Of a DNA stretch of 16,075 nt, positions 5,914 through 14,977 are shown piece by piece (the stretch's first letter is position 1; each line of letters begins with the position of its first letter). Both the position numbers and the translations under genes were made by a program. The notes under the pieces are model-generated. The model had not been told where the DNA came from. It searched no databases and saw only the letters and a program-made list of their open reading frames with translations. This DNA comes from an uncultured Collinsella sp. (GTDB lineage Bacteria > Actinomycetota > Coriobacteriia > Coriobacteriales > Coriobacteriaceae): positions 1-16,075 of the forward strand of contig URVK01000014.1 in assembly GCA_900551305.1 (NCBI GenBank). The letters run 5' to 3'.

Positions 5914-7662
5914 TTATGCGAAGAAACGGCCGATCGGCCATGAGCCGAGCGTCGTTCGTGCCTCTTCGTCAAGTGACGCTCTGAGCGCAGAGGCCATGTC
6001 CGAGTCTCCGCGCAAGGCTGCTGCGCATGCTTTCGACAGCGCACTATCTGAATTCAGCTGGATTGCCATTAACTCAGATTTCTCCTCGCTAGTAAGATCT
6101 CGCTTTCGAGCGGCAATTTGATATCGATTTATCAGGGTTGCCTCTCGATCCGCAAAAGCTTCCAGGGCGTCTACGGTCATCTCGCAGCATTTCAGCAACT
6201 CTTCCTTACAGCACGCATCTTGATCGTAGGCTGATAGCATTTCAAGCATCTTGTCGTTGACGTAGGCAGAGCTAACTTCGGTGACTGGATACTGCTTCAA
6301 CGTAGCGGCAAACACCTCGGCATCGATATTGGCAAGCCTCATATAGTCCTGCATCGTTTGGACGAACAGAGGCGCGACGACTACGGGGGCATCCCCCTCG
6401 CCCCGGAAGAACACCGAGACCGTCAGGTCATCCAGTCGAAGCCCATCGACCATTCGGTACATATCTTCAGATACTTGGTAAAACACGAGCTTAATCGGAT
6501 GGTTCCCCAGATTGATATATCCGAATCCGTTTTGCCGATCCTTGTAGTGGAGGGGTGCGTTCTCAACCAATCCCTTGTAAATTGTCTCGATGTTTCTTAA
6601 ATCCTGAGTGGTCAACGCACTGATGTCGAGCTCTGGCTTGTAATGAAGAGCGTCGACAACCCGCTTGATAATCTCCAGCGACTGCAATCGACTCTCAAGG
6701 GCGTCGAGGTCGCCTCCGCTCAACTTGCACCCGCGAGCAAAGCCGCTTCCGTCTATGGAAAGCGTACCGGTTTGCATCAATGCGCGCATGAGGGCCAACT
6801 CTTCCATGCGCTCGACAAGAGTTCCGGTCTCGCTGAGGGTGATTGTGTTGGTGGAGAGGCATATGTCGAAACCCCTGAAGAAAACGTGCTCGCCATTCTC
6901 ATTTTCTCCGGCCATGACCACCGCATTTAGGGAAACATCACCAGAGCTGACGTCATGCCGAGACCCAATCGCGACGCCAACTATGTTTTCAAGCTTATTC
7001 AAGGGATACAGCTCTCCCCAGGGGCTCTTCCCGTAGATATACAGCCCGTTCCTGTATGGAGCCAAGCTTGCGGGCGACTCGCCCTCGAGCAGCTCGATTC
7101 CAAACTCGCACTCATCAAAGCAAAGGCCGGCGTCCTTAAATTCCTCGATTGTCTTGGGGGCGATGCCAGCGACTGCTCGCTGCTTTGCTCTGTCCTTGAC
7201 CGCCCTTCTGACAAGCCGCGTCAATTCCGCCGCGTCTGATGGAAGCCGGTCGAAACGCAAAGAGATGCGCTCTTGTTGCTCCGGAATATCGGCCAGAATC
7301 TTCTTTAGGTCATAGGGAAGCAAAAGTCTGTAGAAAACCTCCGCTGAACGAGCCTCGCTCCCACAGTAGACGTAAAAATAGATGCAGCCTCCAGCAATGT
7401 TGAGATAGTGCCTGAGGTCTGAAACTCGAACTTGCCGCTTAGGTCGGTCCGATTTTCTTTTCGAAGTGGTCCCCTTGACCTGAAACGGCAACTGGCCTTC
7501 AACGGTCTCAATCGTGAAGGAAGAAGACGAGTAGACTTGCAGGTGCCCGTCGGTGCATTCGGTCTTGTCGTTCTCATCTATATACGCATAGACGCAAGCG
7601 ACATCGCCGAAAGCCTGCTTGACAGCATTGACCGCGTTCTGCTCGATTTTGCGATTGTCCAA
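5914..7662 (-). CDS. DUF4365-like PD-(D/E)XK nuclease domain protein (582 aa)
   Basis: The N-terminal ~130 residues follow the DUF4365 pattern: an early Glu (E7), then TDGHLQVY with D38-G39, then LPFQVKGTT with Q61-x-K63, and a later strand GGCIYFYVYCG. This is the D...QxK layout of PD-(D/E)XK nucleases. The remaining ~450 residues are unrecognised; they include a beta-rich middle (residues ~190-290) and helical segments near the C-terminus (about 490-570). The start is TTG at 7662, preceded by AAGGAG; the 89 nt after the AAA ATPase gene show no terminator. It lies 28 nt before the HEPN-like gene. A two-gene nuclease plus HEPN unit suggests nucleic-acid-targeting defence, but neither gene matches a named system I can state with confidence. 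Confidence 0.75.
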   Translation of the reverse strand: MDNRKIEQNAVNAVKQAFGDVACVYAYIDENDKTECTDGHLQVYSSSSFTIETVEGQLPFQVKGTTSKRKSDRPKRQVRVSDLRHYLNIAGGCIYFYVYCGSEARSAEVFYRLLLPYDLKKILADIPEQQERISLRFDRLPSDAAELTRLVRRAVKDRAKQRAVAGIAPKTIEEFKDAGLCFDECEFGIELLEGESPASLAPYRNGLYIYGKSPWGELYPLNKLENIVGVAIGSRHDVSSGDVSLNAVVMAGENENGEHVFFRGFDICLSTNTITLSETGTLVERMEELALMRALMQTGTLSIDGSGFARGCKLSGGDLDALESRLQSLEIIKRVVDALHYKPELDISALTTQDLRNIETIYKGLVENAPLHYKDRQNGFGYINLGNHPIKLVFYQVSEDMYRMVDGLRLDDLTVSVFFRGEGDAPVVVAPLFVQTMQDYMRLANIDAEVFAATLKQYPVTEVSSAYVNDKMLEMLSAYDQDACCKEELLKCCEMTVDALEAFADREATLINRYQIAARKRDLTSEEKSELMAIQLNSDSALSKACAAALRGDSDMASALRASLDEEARTTLGSWPIGRFFA

Positions 7663-7751
7663 GCTTCTCCTTACTGTTTTAGATCGTCAGCAAACCGATG
7701 TCAGGCATGTTTCTCACTTGACCTAACTGCCTCGCGATGAATCGCATGGCC

Positions 7752-9017
7752 CTAGAGGAAAAAATCCCTCGCGCTCACGATGCGGATGCCGTCGATATCC
7801 GTGTCGTAGGAACCCTGCCTCACGACCACGATCTTCTCGTGGTTGTCTCGTATCGACTTCAGAGGGGCGATCTCTCGCTCCCTGGTCTCGCTTGCGAACA
7901 TCTCGTCAGTCGCCTGCACGTAGAGCACGCGCCCGTCCTTCGTCGCAACGAAGTCGACTTCCTTGCCATAGAGCTTGCCCACATGCACGCTCCATCCTTC
8001 GTAGAGCAGCTGGAGATACACGGCGTTCTCGAACAGACGGCCAGTATCCGTGACCCTATAGCCGGCCATCCAGGTCCTGAAGCCGGTATCGACGATGTAC
8101 TCCTTTGGGTTCGTCTTGAGGAGCGCCTTGCCGTGCAAATCGTAACGCGTGGCACGATAGAACAGGAAGGCCTCCTCAAGCGCACCCACATACGAGGAAA
8201 CGGTCTTGTTCGTGGTCTTCGGCCCCGCAGAAGTTAACGCGCCGGCGATTCGACTCGACGAGCACTCGTTGCCGATGTTGTCAGCCAGGAATTCGGCCAC
8301 ATGGCGCAGCAGGGAAGGGTCAGTCACCGCACTTTTGCCCTTCCCGCGCTCACGGTTGACAATATCACGCACGGCGATGGCTTCGTAGACGCCGGACATG
8401 TACGCCGAGTGCTGCGCCTGGGTCGTCGAGAGGGATGCGATGGCTGGCATGCCCCCGTACTCAAGGTAACGAGTAAGCATGTCGTCGAAGAGAACGGGAT
8501 CCCCCTCGGGAGTGAGAGCCACCGAAGTTCCCGATACGAACTCGATTCCGCAGAAGTCGGCGAACTCAGAGAAGGACAGGGGCAGCATCTTTACCTCTAC
8601 GTAGCGCCCGGAGAGATAGGTGGCCAGCTCGCTCGAGAGAAGATACGCATTCGAGCCCGTGAGGTAGATGTCGCAATCGAAGTCGATCCTCATTGCGTTG
8701 ACCGCATCCTGCCAGCCATCGATTCTCTGGGGCTCGTCTATGAAAACGTAGGTGCGACCCTTGTCCGACAGGCGCCCGCGAACGTAATCATAAAGCTGGT
8801 CCTCCGTCTTGATGCCCGTACCCTTGCTTTCCAGGTTGACGCTCACAAAGCCGCGGCCAGCGACTCCTTCAGACTCGACGGCCATCCTAATTAGATCGAG
8901 AAGGCTCGACTTGCCGCACCTGCGCACGCCCGTGATCACCTTGATGAGGTCGGTGTCACGGAAGAGCATCGCCTCCTCGAGGTATCTATCGCGGTTCCTG
9001 AGTCTGCCACCCTTCAA
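7752..9017 (-). CDS. AAA_14/DUF4143-type ATPase (421 aa)
   Basis: Walker A is GVRRCGKSS (residues 30-38) and Walker B is YVFIDEPQRI (90-99, D94/E95). A sensor-like LTGSNAYLLSSELATYLSGR (119-138) follows, with LPLSFSEF, the usual hallmark of this family. The C-terminal DUF4143 part carries GRLFENAVYLQLL (326-338) and a PD-(D/E)XK-like EVDFVA (353-358) with YVQAT at 366-370. Members are common, of poorly defined function, and often linked to accessory regions. The start is TTG at 9017, with AGGAG 6 nt upstream; that AGGAG lies within a 9-bp inverted repeat. Length is typical. It may be cotranscribed with the nuclease/HEPN pair (89-nt gap, same strand), but could be a separate gene. Confidence 0.88.
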   Translation of the reverse strand: MKGGRLRNRDRYLEEAMLFRDTDLIKVITGVRRCGKSSLLDLIRMAVESEGVAGRGFVSVNLESKGTGIKTEDQLYDYVRGRLSDKGRTYVFIDEPQRIDGWQDAVNAMRIDFDCDIYLTGSNAYLLSSELATYLSGRYVEVKMLPLSFSEFADFCGIEFVSGTSVALTPEGDPVLFDDMLTRYLEYGGMPAIASLSTTQAQHSAYMSGVYEAIAVRDIVNRERGKGKSAVTDPSLLRHVAEFLADNIGNECSSSRIAGALTSAGPKTTNKTVSSYVGALEEAFLFYRATRYDLHGKALLKTNPKEYIVDTGFRTWMAGYRVTDTGRLFENAVYLQLLYEGWSVHVGKLYGKEVDFVATKDGRVLYVQATDEMFASETREREIAPLKSIRDNHEKIVVVRQGSYDTDIDGIRIVSARDFFL

Positions 9018-9023
9018 AAGCTG

Positions 9024-9058
9024 CTCCTAAAACTCGAATCTGGTTACACTTTTAGGAG
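9024..9058 (-). promoter_or_regulatory. Hairpin masking the AAA ATPase ribosome binding site
   Basis: CTCCTAAAA (9024-9032) and TTTTAGGAG (9050-9058) form a perfect 9-bp inverted repeat with a 17-nt loop. Read on the minus strand, the 3' arm holds the AGGAG Shine-Dalgarno, 6 nt before the TTG start. Folded mRNA would therefore hide the ribosome binding site. The same palindrome could instead be a protein operator. Confidence 0.6.
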
Positions 9059-9218
9059 TATCGTAACTCCACGCCACAAGATGAGCAAAGAGCGCACCTC
9101 GAGACGGATCGACCAAGGGGATTACGCACCTGCCGGGAGGCAGGGCAGCTTGCTCGATCGACGCGGACTACCAATTGATAAACCCCAAAAGCCGGACCGC
9201 ACGGCGGCGCTCGTTTCG
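9059..9218. other. Junction stretch between accessory region and core genes
   Basis: No gene is supportable in this 160-bp gap. A short hairpin CCTGCC-GGGA-GGCAGG lies at 9129-9144 without a T-tract. This marks the approximate boundary between the accessory genes and the guaA side. Confidence 0.4.
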
Positions 9219-9407
9219 CTAAATCGGCTTGATGGGATGGCGAATCACGGTCTTGAGCTTCTCCGGCGCGTACTTGCGCGGGTCGGAGAGGTAAATCTCG
9301 TGACAGAGGCGGGATTCGGAGAAGTCGGGCGCATATCCCCGTTCCGCCGCAAATGCACGCATGGCGCCTATGATCGTCAGCTCGTCATCGTAAGGCCCGT
9401 ATAGCAA
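9219..9407 (-). pseudogene. C-terminal remnant of a GyrI-like domain protein
   Basis: The 62 residues read YGPYDDELTIIGAMRAFAAE, then RLCHEIYLSDPRKYAPEKLK and TVIRHPIK. This is the typical last third of GyrI-like small-molecule-binding proteins (PF06445-type), which end in 'HEIYLSDPRK..PEK.KTVIRHP'. The ~130-140 N-terminal residues expected are missing; the upstream DNA is the end of guaA. The only possible start is a TTG at 9407 without a ribosome binding site. I read it as a decayed 3' fragment. The family call is from recognised residues; the truncation follows directly from the sequence. Confidence 0.65.
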
Positions 9408-9473
9408 TGGGCGCGGATTCGGAAGATGCCGCGCCCATTGGCAAACACTATAGCATAGAATCGAACGTCTGTT

Positions 9474-11083
9474 CTACTCCCACTCGATGGGCGCGGGCGG
9501 CTTGGACGTGATGTCGTAGCACACGCCGTCTGTTTGCGGTTGGCGCCGGGAACCTCGGCAACGATGCGGCCGGAGATGCGGGCCAGCACGTCGTAGGGCA
9601 GCTTGGCCCAGTCGGCGGTCATGGCATCGCTGGACTCGACGGCGCGCAGGATGATCGGGCGCTGGTAGGTGCGCTCGTCACCCATGACACCAACGGACTT
9701 GATGTCGGGCAGGACCGCGAAATACTGCCAGCAGCTATGCTCGGAGTTGCGCTCGCCGGTCTGCTCAAACAGACGCTGGTTGTAGGCATCGAGCTCCTCG
9801 CGCACGATAGCGTCGGCGTTCTTGAGGATCTCGAGCTTCTCCCTGTCGACCGCACCGATGATGCGGATGGCAAGACCCGGGCCCGGGAAAGGCTGGCGGA
9901 ACACGATGTGACCCGGCAGACCCAGTGCCAGACCAAGCGCGCGGACCTCGTCCTTAAAGAAGTGATCGAGCGGCTCAATGAGGTCGAAGTGCACGCCCTC
10001 GGGGAACGGGATCAGGTTGTGATGGCTCTTGATGGTGGCCGTCTTGCCGCCCGTCTTGCGAGCGCCAGACTCGATGATGTCGGGGTAGATGGTGCCCTGA
10101 GCCAGGTACTTGACCGGCTTGCCATCGGTCTCGAGCTGCTGCGCCACGGCGAAGAACTCTTTCCAGAACTGCGTACCGATGATGCGGCGCTTCTCCTCGG
10201 GCTCGGTCACGCCGGCCAGAAGCTCGGCATAACGGTCCTCGGCGTGGACGTGGATAAAGTCGACGTCAAACTGCTTGGTGAAGACCTCCTCCACCTGCTC
10301 GGGCTCGCCCTTGCGCAGCAGACCGTGGTTGATGAACACGCAGGTCATCTGCTTGCCTACGGCGCGGGCGCCCAGCGCAGCCACGACGGAGGAGTCGACG
10401 CCGCCGGACAGGGCCAGAATCACGCGGTCGTTGCCGACCTTCTCGCGGAACTCGGCCGTCATGGTCTCGACCAGGTTGTCCATGCTCCAGTTGGGCTCCA
10501 GGCCGCAGATCTCAAACAGGAAGTTGCTCAGCAGCTGCTGACCGTACTCGGAATGCTTGACCTCGGGGTGGAACTGCGTGGTGAAGATCTTGCGCTCGAC
10601 GCACTCCATGGCAGCAACCGGGCACACGTCGGTGCTGGCGGTAACGGTAAAGCCCTCGGGCACCTCGGAAACGGCGTCGCGATGGCTCATCCACACGGTC
10701 TGCTCCATGGGCGTGGAGTTAAAGAGCTTGGCGCCTGCCGTGCGCGTGATGGTGGCGCGGCCGTACTCGCCCACCTCGGAGTGGCCGACCTTGCCGCCGA
10801 GCGTCACGGCCGTGATCTGATGGCCGTAGCAAAAGCCCAGGACGGGAAGGCCCAGGTCAAAGATGGCAGGATCGATGGACGGAGCGTCCTCGGCGTACAC
10901 GGAGGCCGGGCCGCCGGAAAGGATGAGCGCAGAGGCGTTCATCTCGCGAATCTCGTCGGCCGAGATGTCGCAGGGGACGATCTCGGAATACACGTTGAGG
11001 TCGCGGACGCGACGGGCAATGAGCTGACCGTACTGCGCACCAAAGTCGAGTACGAGGACCTTTGCGGAAGCCTTTTGATCCAT
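9474..11083 (-). CDS. guaA: GMP synthase (glutamine-hydrolysing), with apparent 3' frameshift
   Basis: This enzyme converts XMP to GMP with ATP and glutamine, the last step of guanine nucleotide synthesis in the cytosol. The glutamine amidotransferase domain shows LDFGAQYGQLIARRV (12-26), the nucleophile Cys85 in GFCYGHQ, and His172/Glu174 in TQFHPEV. The ATP pyrophosphatase domain carries the PP-loop LSGGVDSS (225-232). The dimerisation domain includes GVMGDERTYQRPI and VPGANRKQT. ATG 11083 follows GAGGGGGAACC. Near 9525-9527 two extra bases shift the frame. Without them the tail reads VCYDITSKPPAPIEWE and stops at 9474, giving 535 residues. As given, the frame continues to 9377 with an unrelated ~45-residue tail. 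Because the conserved tail contributes to XMP binding, a sequence or assembly error is the likely cause. Confidence 0.93.
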
Positions 11084-11350
11084 GGTTCCCCCTCTTGTTG
11101 GCGGGGAGCCGGTGCCCACCCGCGTGAATGAACGAAAATAACCTCCATAGTGTACACGTTATATGGGGTTTCTTGCCCCTCGCAGCCATCAGCGCACGGC
11201 AAACGCACGACCTGGGCCCCTATTTGACGGCAATTGAAGTGTTACCAAACGTTACGGATGATGTAATACGTTTGAACATTGGACGCCCTGTGCCACAATA
11301 CTGCCGAACGACTCCGCCTCTGTGGCGGCAAATACGATAGGAATACCAGC
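11084..11350. other. Divergent guaA/ansA promoter region
   Basis: Both genes are read outward from this 267-bp gap. On the ansA side, TTGACG (11224-11229) and TAATAC (11264-11269) are present but their spacing is too long for one promoter, so no definite promoter is assigned. On the guaA side, TATAAC and TACACT lie around 11144-11164. No riboswitch or regulator site is recognised. Confidence 0.35.
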
Positions 11351-12364
11351 ATGAAGCGCATCCTTCTCATCGCCACGGGCGGCACCATCGCATCGACCGA
11401 GGACGGCAACGGCCTCTCCCCCGCCCTGACCGGTGAGGAGCTCGCCCAGAGCGTCCCCGAGATCTCGGGCCTCTGCGAGCTCGACGTCATGCAGCCCATG
11501 AACATCGACAGCACAAATATGCGCCCCAGTGACTGGATGCGTATCCGCGACGTCGTCGTCGAGGGTTATGCCGACCACGACGGCTTCGTGATTCTGCACG
11601 GCACCGACACCATGAGCTATACCGCGGCAGCGCTTTCCTACCTGATTCAGGACAGCCCCAAGCCCATCGTACTCACCGGCTCGCAAAAGCCCATGGGCAA
11701 TCCCTTTACCGATGCCAAGCTCAACCTGTACCAGAGCCTGCTCTATGCGCTCGACGAACACTCGCACGACGTCTCAATCGTGTTTGGCGGCGTAGCCATT
11801 GCCGGCACGCGCGCCCGCAAACAGCGCACCATGAGCTTTAACGCGTTCATTAGCGTCAACTATCCGCCCATCGCCTATATCCGCAACGACCGCATCGTGC
11901 GCAACGGGCTTCACGGCACGCATCAGGGCGAAAACCCGGTGCGTTTCTACGACAGCATCGACCCGCGCGTGTTTGTCCTTAAGCTCACGCCCGGCGTAAA
12001 TCCGGGCATCCTCGACGCCCTTGCCGATAGCTACGACGCCGTGATTTTGGAGACCTTTGGCATTGGCGGTATCCCCGAGTTTGGTGAGTCGGGCGAGTCG
12101 TTCCAAGAGGCAATTTTCCGTTGGGTCGATTCGGGCCGCACCGTCGTTATGACCACGCAGGTCCCCGAGGAGGGCCTCGACCTGGGTGTTTATGAGGTCG
12201 GCCGAGCTTACGCCGATCATCCGGGTATTTTGCGCGGCGACGACATGACCACCGAGACGCTCGTGGCCAAAACCATGTGGGCGCTCGGCCAGTCACGTGA
12301 TGCGGCAGAGATTCAGCGCCTGTTCTACAGCCAAGTCAACCACGACCGCATCCCGATGGCGTAA
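11351..12364 (+). CDS. ansA: Type I L-asparaginase (337 aa)
   Basis: It hydrolyses asparagine to aspartate and ammonia. The N-terminal ILLIATGGTIAST holds the nucleophile Thr (residue 12); HGTDTM (83-88) holds the second catalytic Thr85 and Asp86; VLTGSQKPMG (108-116) follows, and Lys157 lies in the GTRARKQRT segment where the family has its catalytic Lys. No signal peptide is present and the length is near that of cytosolic type I enzymes, so it is probably cytosolic with modest affinity. ATG 11351 is used because it begins the conserved MKRILLIATGG; TAGGAA lies 7-12 nt upstream. An upstream in-frame start at 11279 would add a non-conserved leader. It stands alone, divergent from guaA. Confidence 0.93.
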   Translation: MKRILLIATGGTIASTEDGNGLSPALTGEELAQSVPEISGLCELDVMQPMNIDSTNMRPSDWMRIRDVVVEGYADHDGFVILHGTDTMSYTAAALSYLIQDSPKPIVLTGSQKPMGNPFTDAKLNLYQSLLYALDEHSHDVSIVFGGVAIAGTRARKQRTMSFNAFISVNYPPIAYIRNDRIVRNGLHGTHQGENPVRFYDSIDPRVFVLKLTPGVNPGILDALADSYDAVILETFGIGGIPEFGESGESFQEAIFRWVDSGRTVVMTTQVPEEGLDLGVYEVGRAYADHPGILRGDDMTTETLVAKTMWALGQSRDAAEIQRLFYSQVNHDRIPMA

Positions 12365-12406
12365 TCCCTAAGGCAGTTCCACTTATCGCAGCCTCAAACG
12401 ACAGGT

Positions 12407-12649
12407 GGTCCCCCTCGGGCCGTGCAAAAATCGGAGTATTCTGCAATTTCTCCGCCGGAGGCATAGAATCGACCGATTATTAGACGAACTTTTAGACAAA
12501 AGAGGCGTCTGGTAAATATTTATTCCACATTTTTATTTAGCGTGTGGATTAACTACTGTCAAAAAAGCAAAGCCAGCCGCCCGAGCTACCATCTACGGCT
12601 GAACAGGTGCTGAATACTCGCGATTTTGCACATCGCAACCAGGGGGACC
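12407..12649. repeat. Pair of inverted ~40-bp elements flanking AT-rich DNA
   Basis: The segment 12407-12444 (GGTCCCCCT, GTGCAAAAATCGGAGTATTC, TGC) closely matches the reverse complement of 12609-12649 (GGTCCCCCT, GTGCAAAATCGCGAGTATTC, AGC). The two differ by small indels and a few bases. Between them lie about 165 bp, partly AT-rich, with no ORF. This is the whole content of the 320-bp gap after ansA. It could be a small MITE-like element, or two copies of an intergenic repeat family placed head to head. Confidence 0.7.
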
Positions 12650-12684
12650 CGCCCAAAGAGCGTCAATTAGCAGCGGGGAACGCC

Positions 12685-12903
12685 CTATTCGATACCCTCG
12701 AGAAGCTCTGACACCGTCATGCCGAGTGCGGGCGCGATCTTAAATAGAACCTTGAGCGTGAAATTTGCCGTCCCATCTTCGATTCGGTCGAGGTAGGGTC
12801 GACTGATTCCTGTCGCCACACAAAAATCAACCTTGGAGATACCAAGGTCCCTGCGTGTCTCTTCGACCCGCCTGCCAAGAATCTGTTTCGCACGTTCGTC
12901 CAT
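12685..12903 (-). CDS. XRE-family transcriptional regulator (72 aa)
   Basis: A single Cro/CI-type HTH domain fills the protein: RRVEETRRDLGISKVDFCVA, TGISRPYLDRIEDGTANFTL, then LFKIAPALGMTVSELLEG. This is the standard five-helix XRE fold. It would bind DNA as a dimer. The ATG at 12903-12901 gives the expected N-terminus, though its ribosome binding site is poor. It is divergent from the 129-aa gene at 12980, and the 24-bp palindrome between them is a natural operator, so it likely represses itself and/or that gene. Confidence 0.85.
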   Translation of the reverse strand: MDERAKQILGRRVEETRRDLGISKVDFCVATGISRPYLDRIEDGTANFTLKVLFKIAPALGMTVSELLEGIE

Positions 12904-12932
12904 GCAGCCGAGTTTGAAATGGAGCCGAACAT

Positions 12933-12956
12933 AAACGTAAACTATAGTTTACGTTT
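12933..12956. promoter_or_regulatory. 24-bp perfect palindrome, probable XRE operator
   Basis: The core CGTAAACTATAGTTTACG is extended by three matching bases on each side to a 24-bp perfect palindrome centred at 12944/12945. It lies 29 bp from the XRE start and 23 bp from the opposite gene's start. TATAGT (12943-12948) inside it resembles a -10 box on both strands, so a dimer bound here could block both promoters. Confidence 0.75.
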
Positions 12957-12979
12957 TGCCGAATACACAGGAGTTTTCT

Positions 12980-13369
12980 ATGTCGGGTTCTTCGGTCCGC
13001 ATGTACCGAGCCACGCTTCGCGCAAACAGCGCGCCGCCCAAGCTCGTCGTCGTTGAAGCAGAATGCCTTTCGCCCGATGAGCGCACAGCATTTGCATTGC
13101 TATCAAGTCGCGTCGCCGCCGTTCTGGTCCCTTGCCCGGCGCAAGGTGAACTTGCCATCCAATGCCAAGCGCACAGCTGCTCGCTCAAGCAGGCTGCCGT
13201 AATCGCAACCAGCCAACGAGGTCTGCCCCTTCTCCTGGAAGCCGGTATCGCACTTGCCCTTCGCGGCGCCGGATACGAAAACGAGGCCGCCGCCGACATG
13301 GTCTTTAAACCACGATCGAGCGGCGGCCTCGCAGCAGCCATTGAATATGTGTGCAGGCTCGTTGCCTAA
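12980..13369 (+). CDS. Hypothetical protein (129 aa) under the XRE operator
   Basis: No family is recognised. ATG 12980 has CAGGAG at about 8 nt, so the start is well supported; the frame begins MSGSSVRMYRATLRANSAPP. The protein is Ala/Leu-rich with alternating strand- and helix-like stretches: KLVVVEAECLSPDERTAFAL, RVAAVLVPCPAQGELAIQC, then a conserved-looking GLPLLLEAGIALALRGAGYE and a C-terminal helix. There is no signal peptide. The stop lies 9 nt from the convergent DUF1648 gene. Divergence from the XRE gene across one palindrome suggests joint control, as in toxin-antitoxin or stress modules, but nothing in the sequence names a toxin. Confidence 0.6.
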   Translation: MSGSSVRMYRATLRANSAPPKLVVVEAECLSPDERTAFALLSSRVAAVLVPCPAQGELAIQCQAHSCSLKQAAVIATSQRGLPLLLEAGIALALRGAGYENEAAADMVFKPRSSGGLAAAIEYVCRLVA

Positions 13370-13378
13370 AAGGACAAG

Positions 13379-13762
13379 CTAGAAACCAAAGCCAAAGCCC
13401 GTTCCAGTAATCGCCGAATACATAAAGTAGACGTTGATTACATTGAGGAACACGCCCGTGATGCAGCCGTTGCGCAGGTAGCGCTCGCACGCAAGACGTG
13501 CCATCACAGCGGAGTCCTCGTTGTTCTTTGCCTGGCGTCCCGCCGTAAAGTACGTCGCCACGCTCAGCAGCAGGTTGAGCACCGGCAGTGCCAGCAGCTC
13601 GTAGCTCTTACCCCAGCGCGTCACCTCGCCGGCTGCGTTAAACTTCGTTGCCACCTCGGGGCCAATGTTGGGGATCACAAACGCTGCAACCACCAGCGGA
13701 ATCACCGCAAGTACGAGCAGCGCAATACCCATGTAGCCAGCTTTTTTGCCATATTTAAACAT
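13379..13762 (-). CDS. DUF1648 domain membrane protein (127 aa)
   Basis: The protein has about three membrane helices (residues ~11-30, 53-74, 98-118). Between the first two, IPNIGPEVATKFNAAGEVTRWGKSYE contains the FNAAGEVTRWG stretch typical of DUF1648, also found in SdpI-type membrane proteins. ATG 13762 has AAGGACG upstream. The start is 11 nt after the ychF stop on the same strand, so the two are probably cotranscribed. The C-terminus ends in a Gly/Phe-rich tail. Family is fairly sure; function is unknown. Confidence 0.78.
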   Translation of the reverse strand: MFKYGKKAGYMGIALLVLAVIPLVVAAFVIPNIGPEVATKFNAAGEVTRWGKSYELLALPVLNLLLSVATYFTAGRQAKNNEDSAVMARLACERYLRNGCITGVFLNVINVYFMYSAITGTGFGFGF

Positions 13763-13773
13763 ATGCGTCGTCC

Positions 13774-14850
<1,077 letters not shown>

Positions 14851-14893
14851 GACAGCTCCTTTTGGTACAGGTACTTCAAACTTCATAAGTATA

Positions 14894-14937
14894 GCGCCGC
14901 CGCAGCATCCGGGCGAATCCGGACACCGCGGCGGCGC
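14894..14937 (-). terminator. Strong hairpin between the GH4 gene and ychF
   Basis: A 10-bp stem GCGCCGCCGC (14894-14903) with GCGGCGGCGC (14928-14937) encloses an inner TCCGG/CCGGA hairpin. It follows the stop of the GH4 gene by about 40 nt, as a terminator would, but no T-tract follows on the minus strand, so efficiency is uncertain. Confidence 0.4.
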
Positions 14938-14977
14938 AAATGAAGCAGAGATGAGTGAGAGTTCGAGACTGCAGTCC

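Noticed and set aside
7737..8894. Plus-strand frames opposite the AAA ATPase
   Set aside because: They mirror the codon pattern of the ATPase gene, whose Walker motifs are clear.
9377..9473. Extended C-terminal tail of GuaA to 9377
   Set aside because: The tail follows a frameshift and has no GuaA similarity; the conserved end is in the other frame.
9737..11131. Long plus-strand open frame (464 codons) opposite guaA
   Set aside because: It is antisense to the strongly conserved GuaA frame, has no ribosome binding site and no recognisable domain.
12447..12460. Short palindrome CTCCGCCGGAG after ansA as a terminator
   Set aside because: Stem too short and no T-tract follows.
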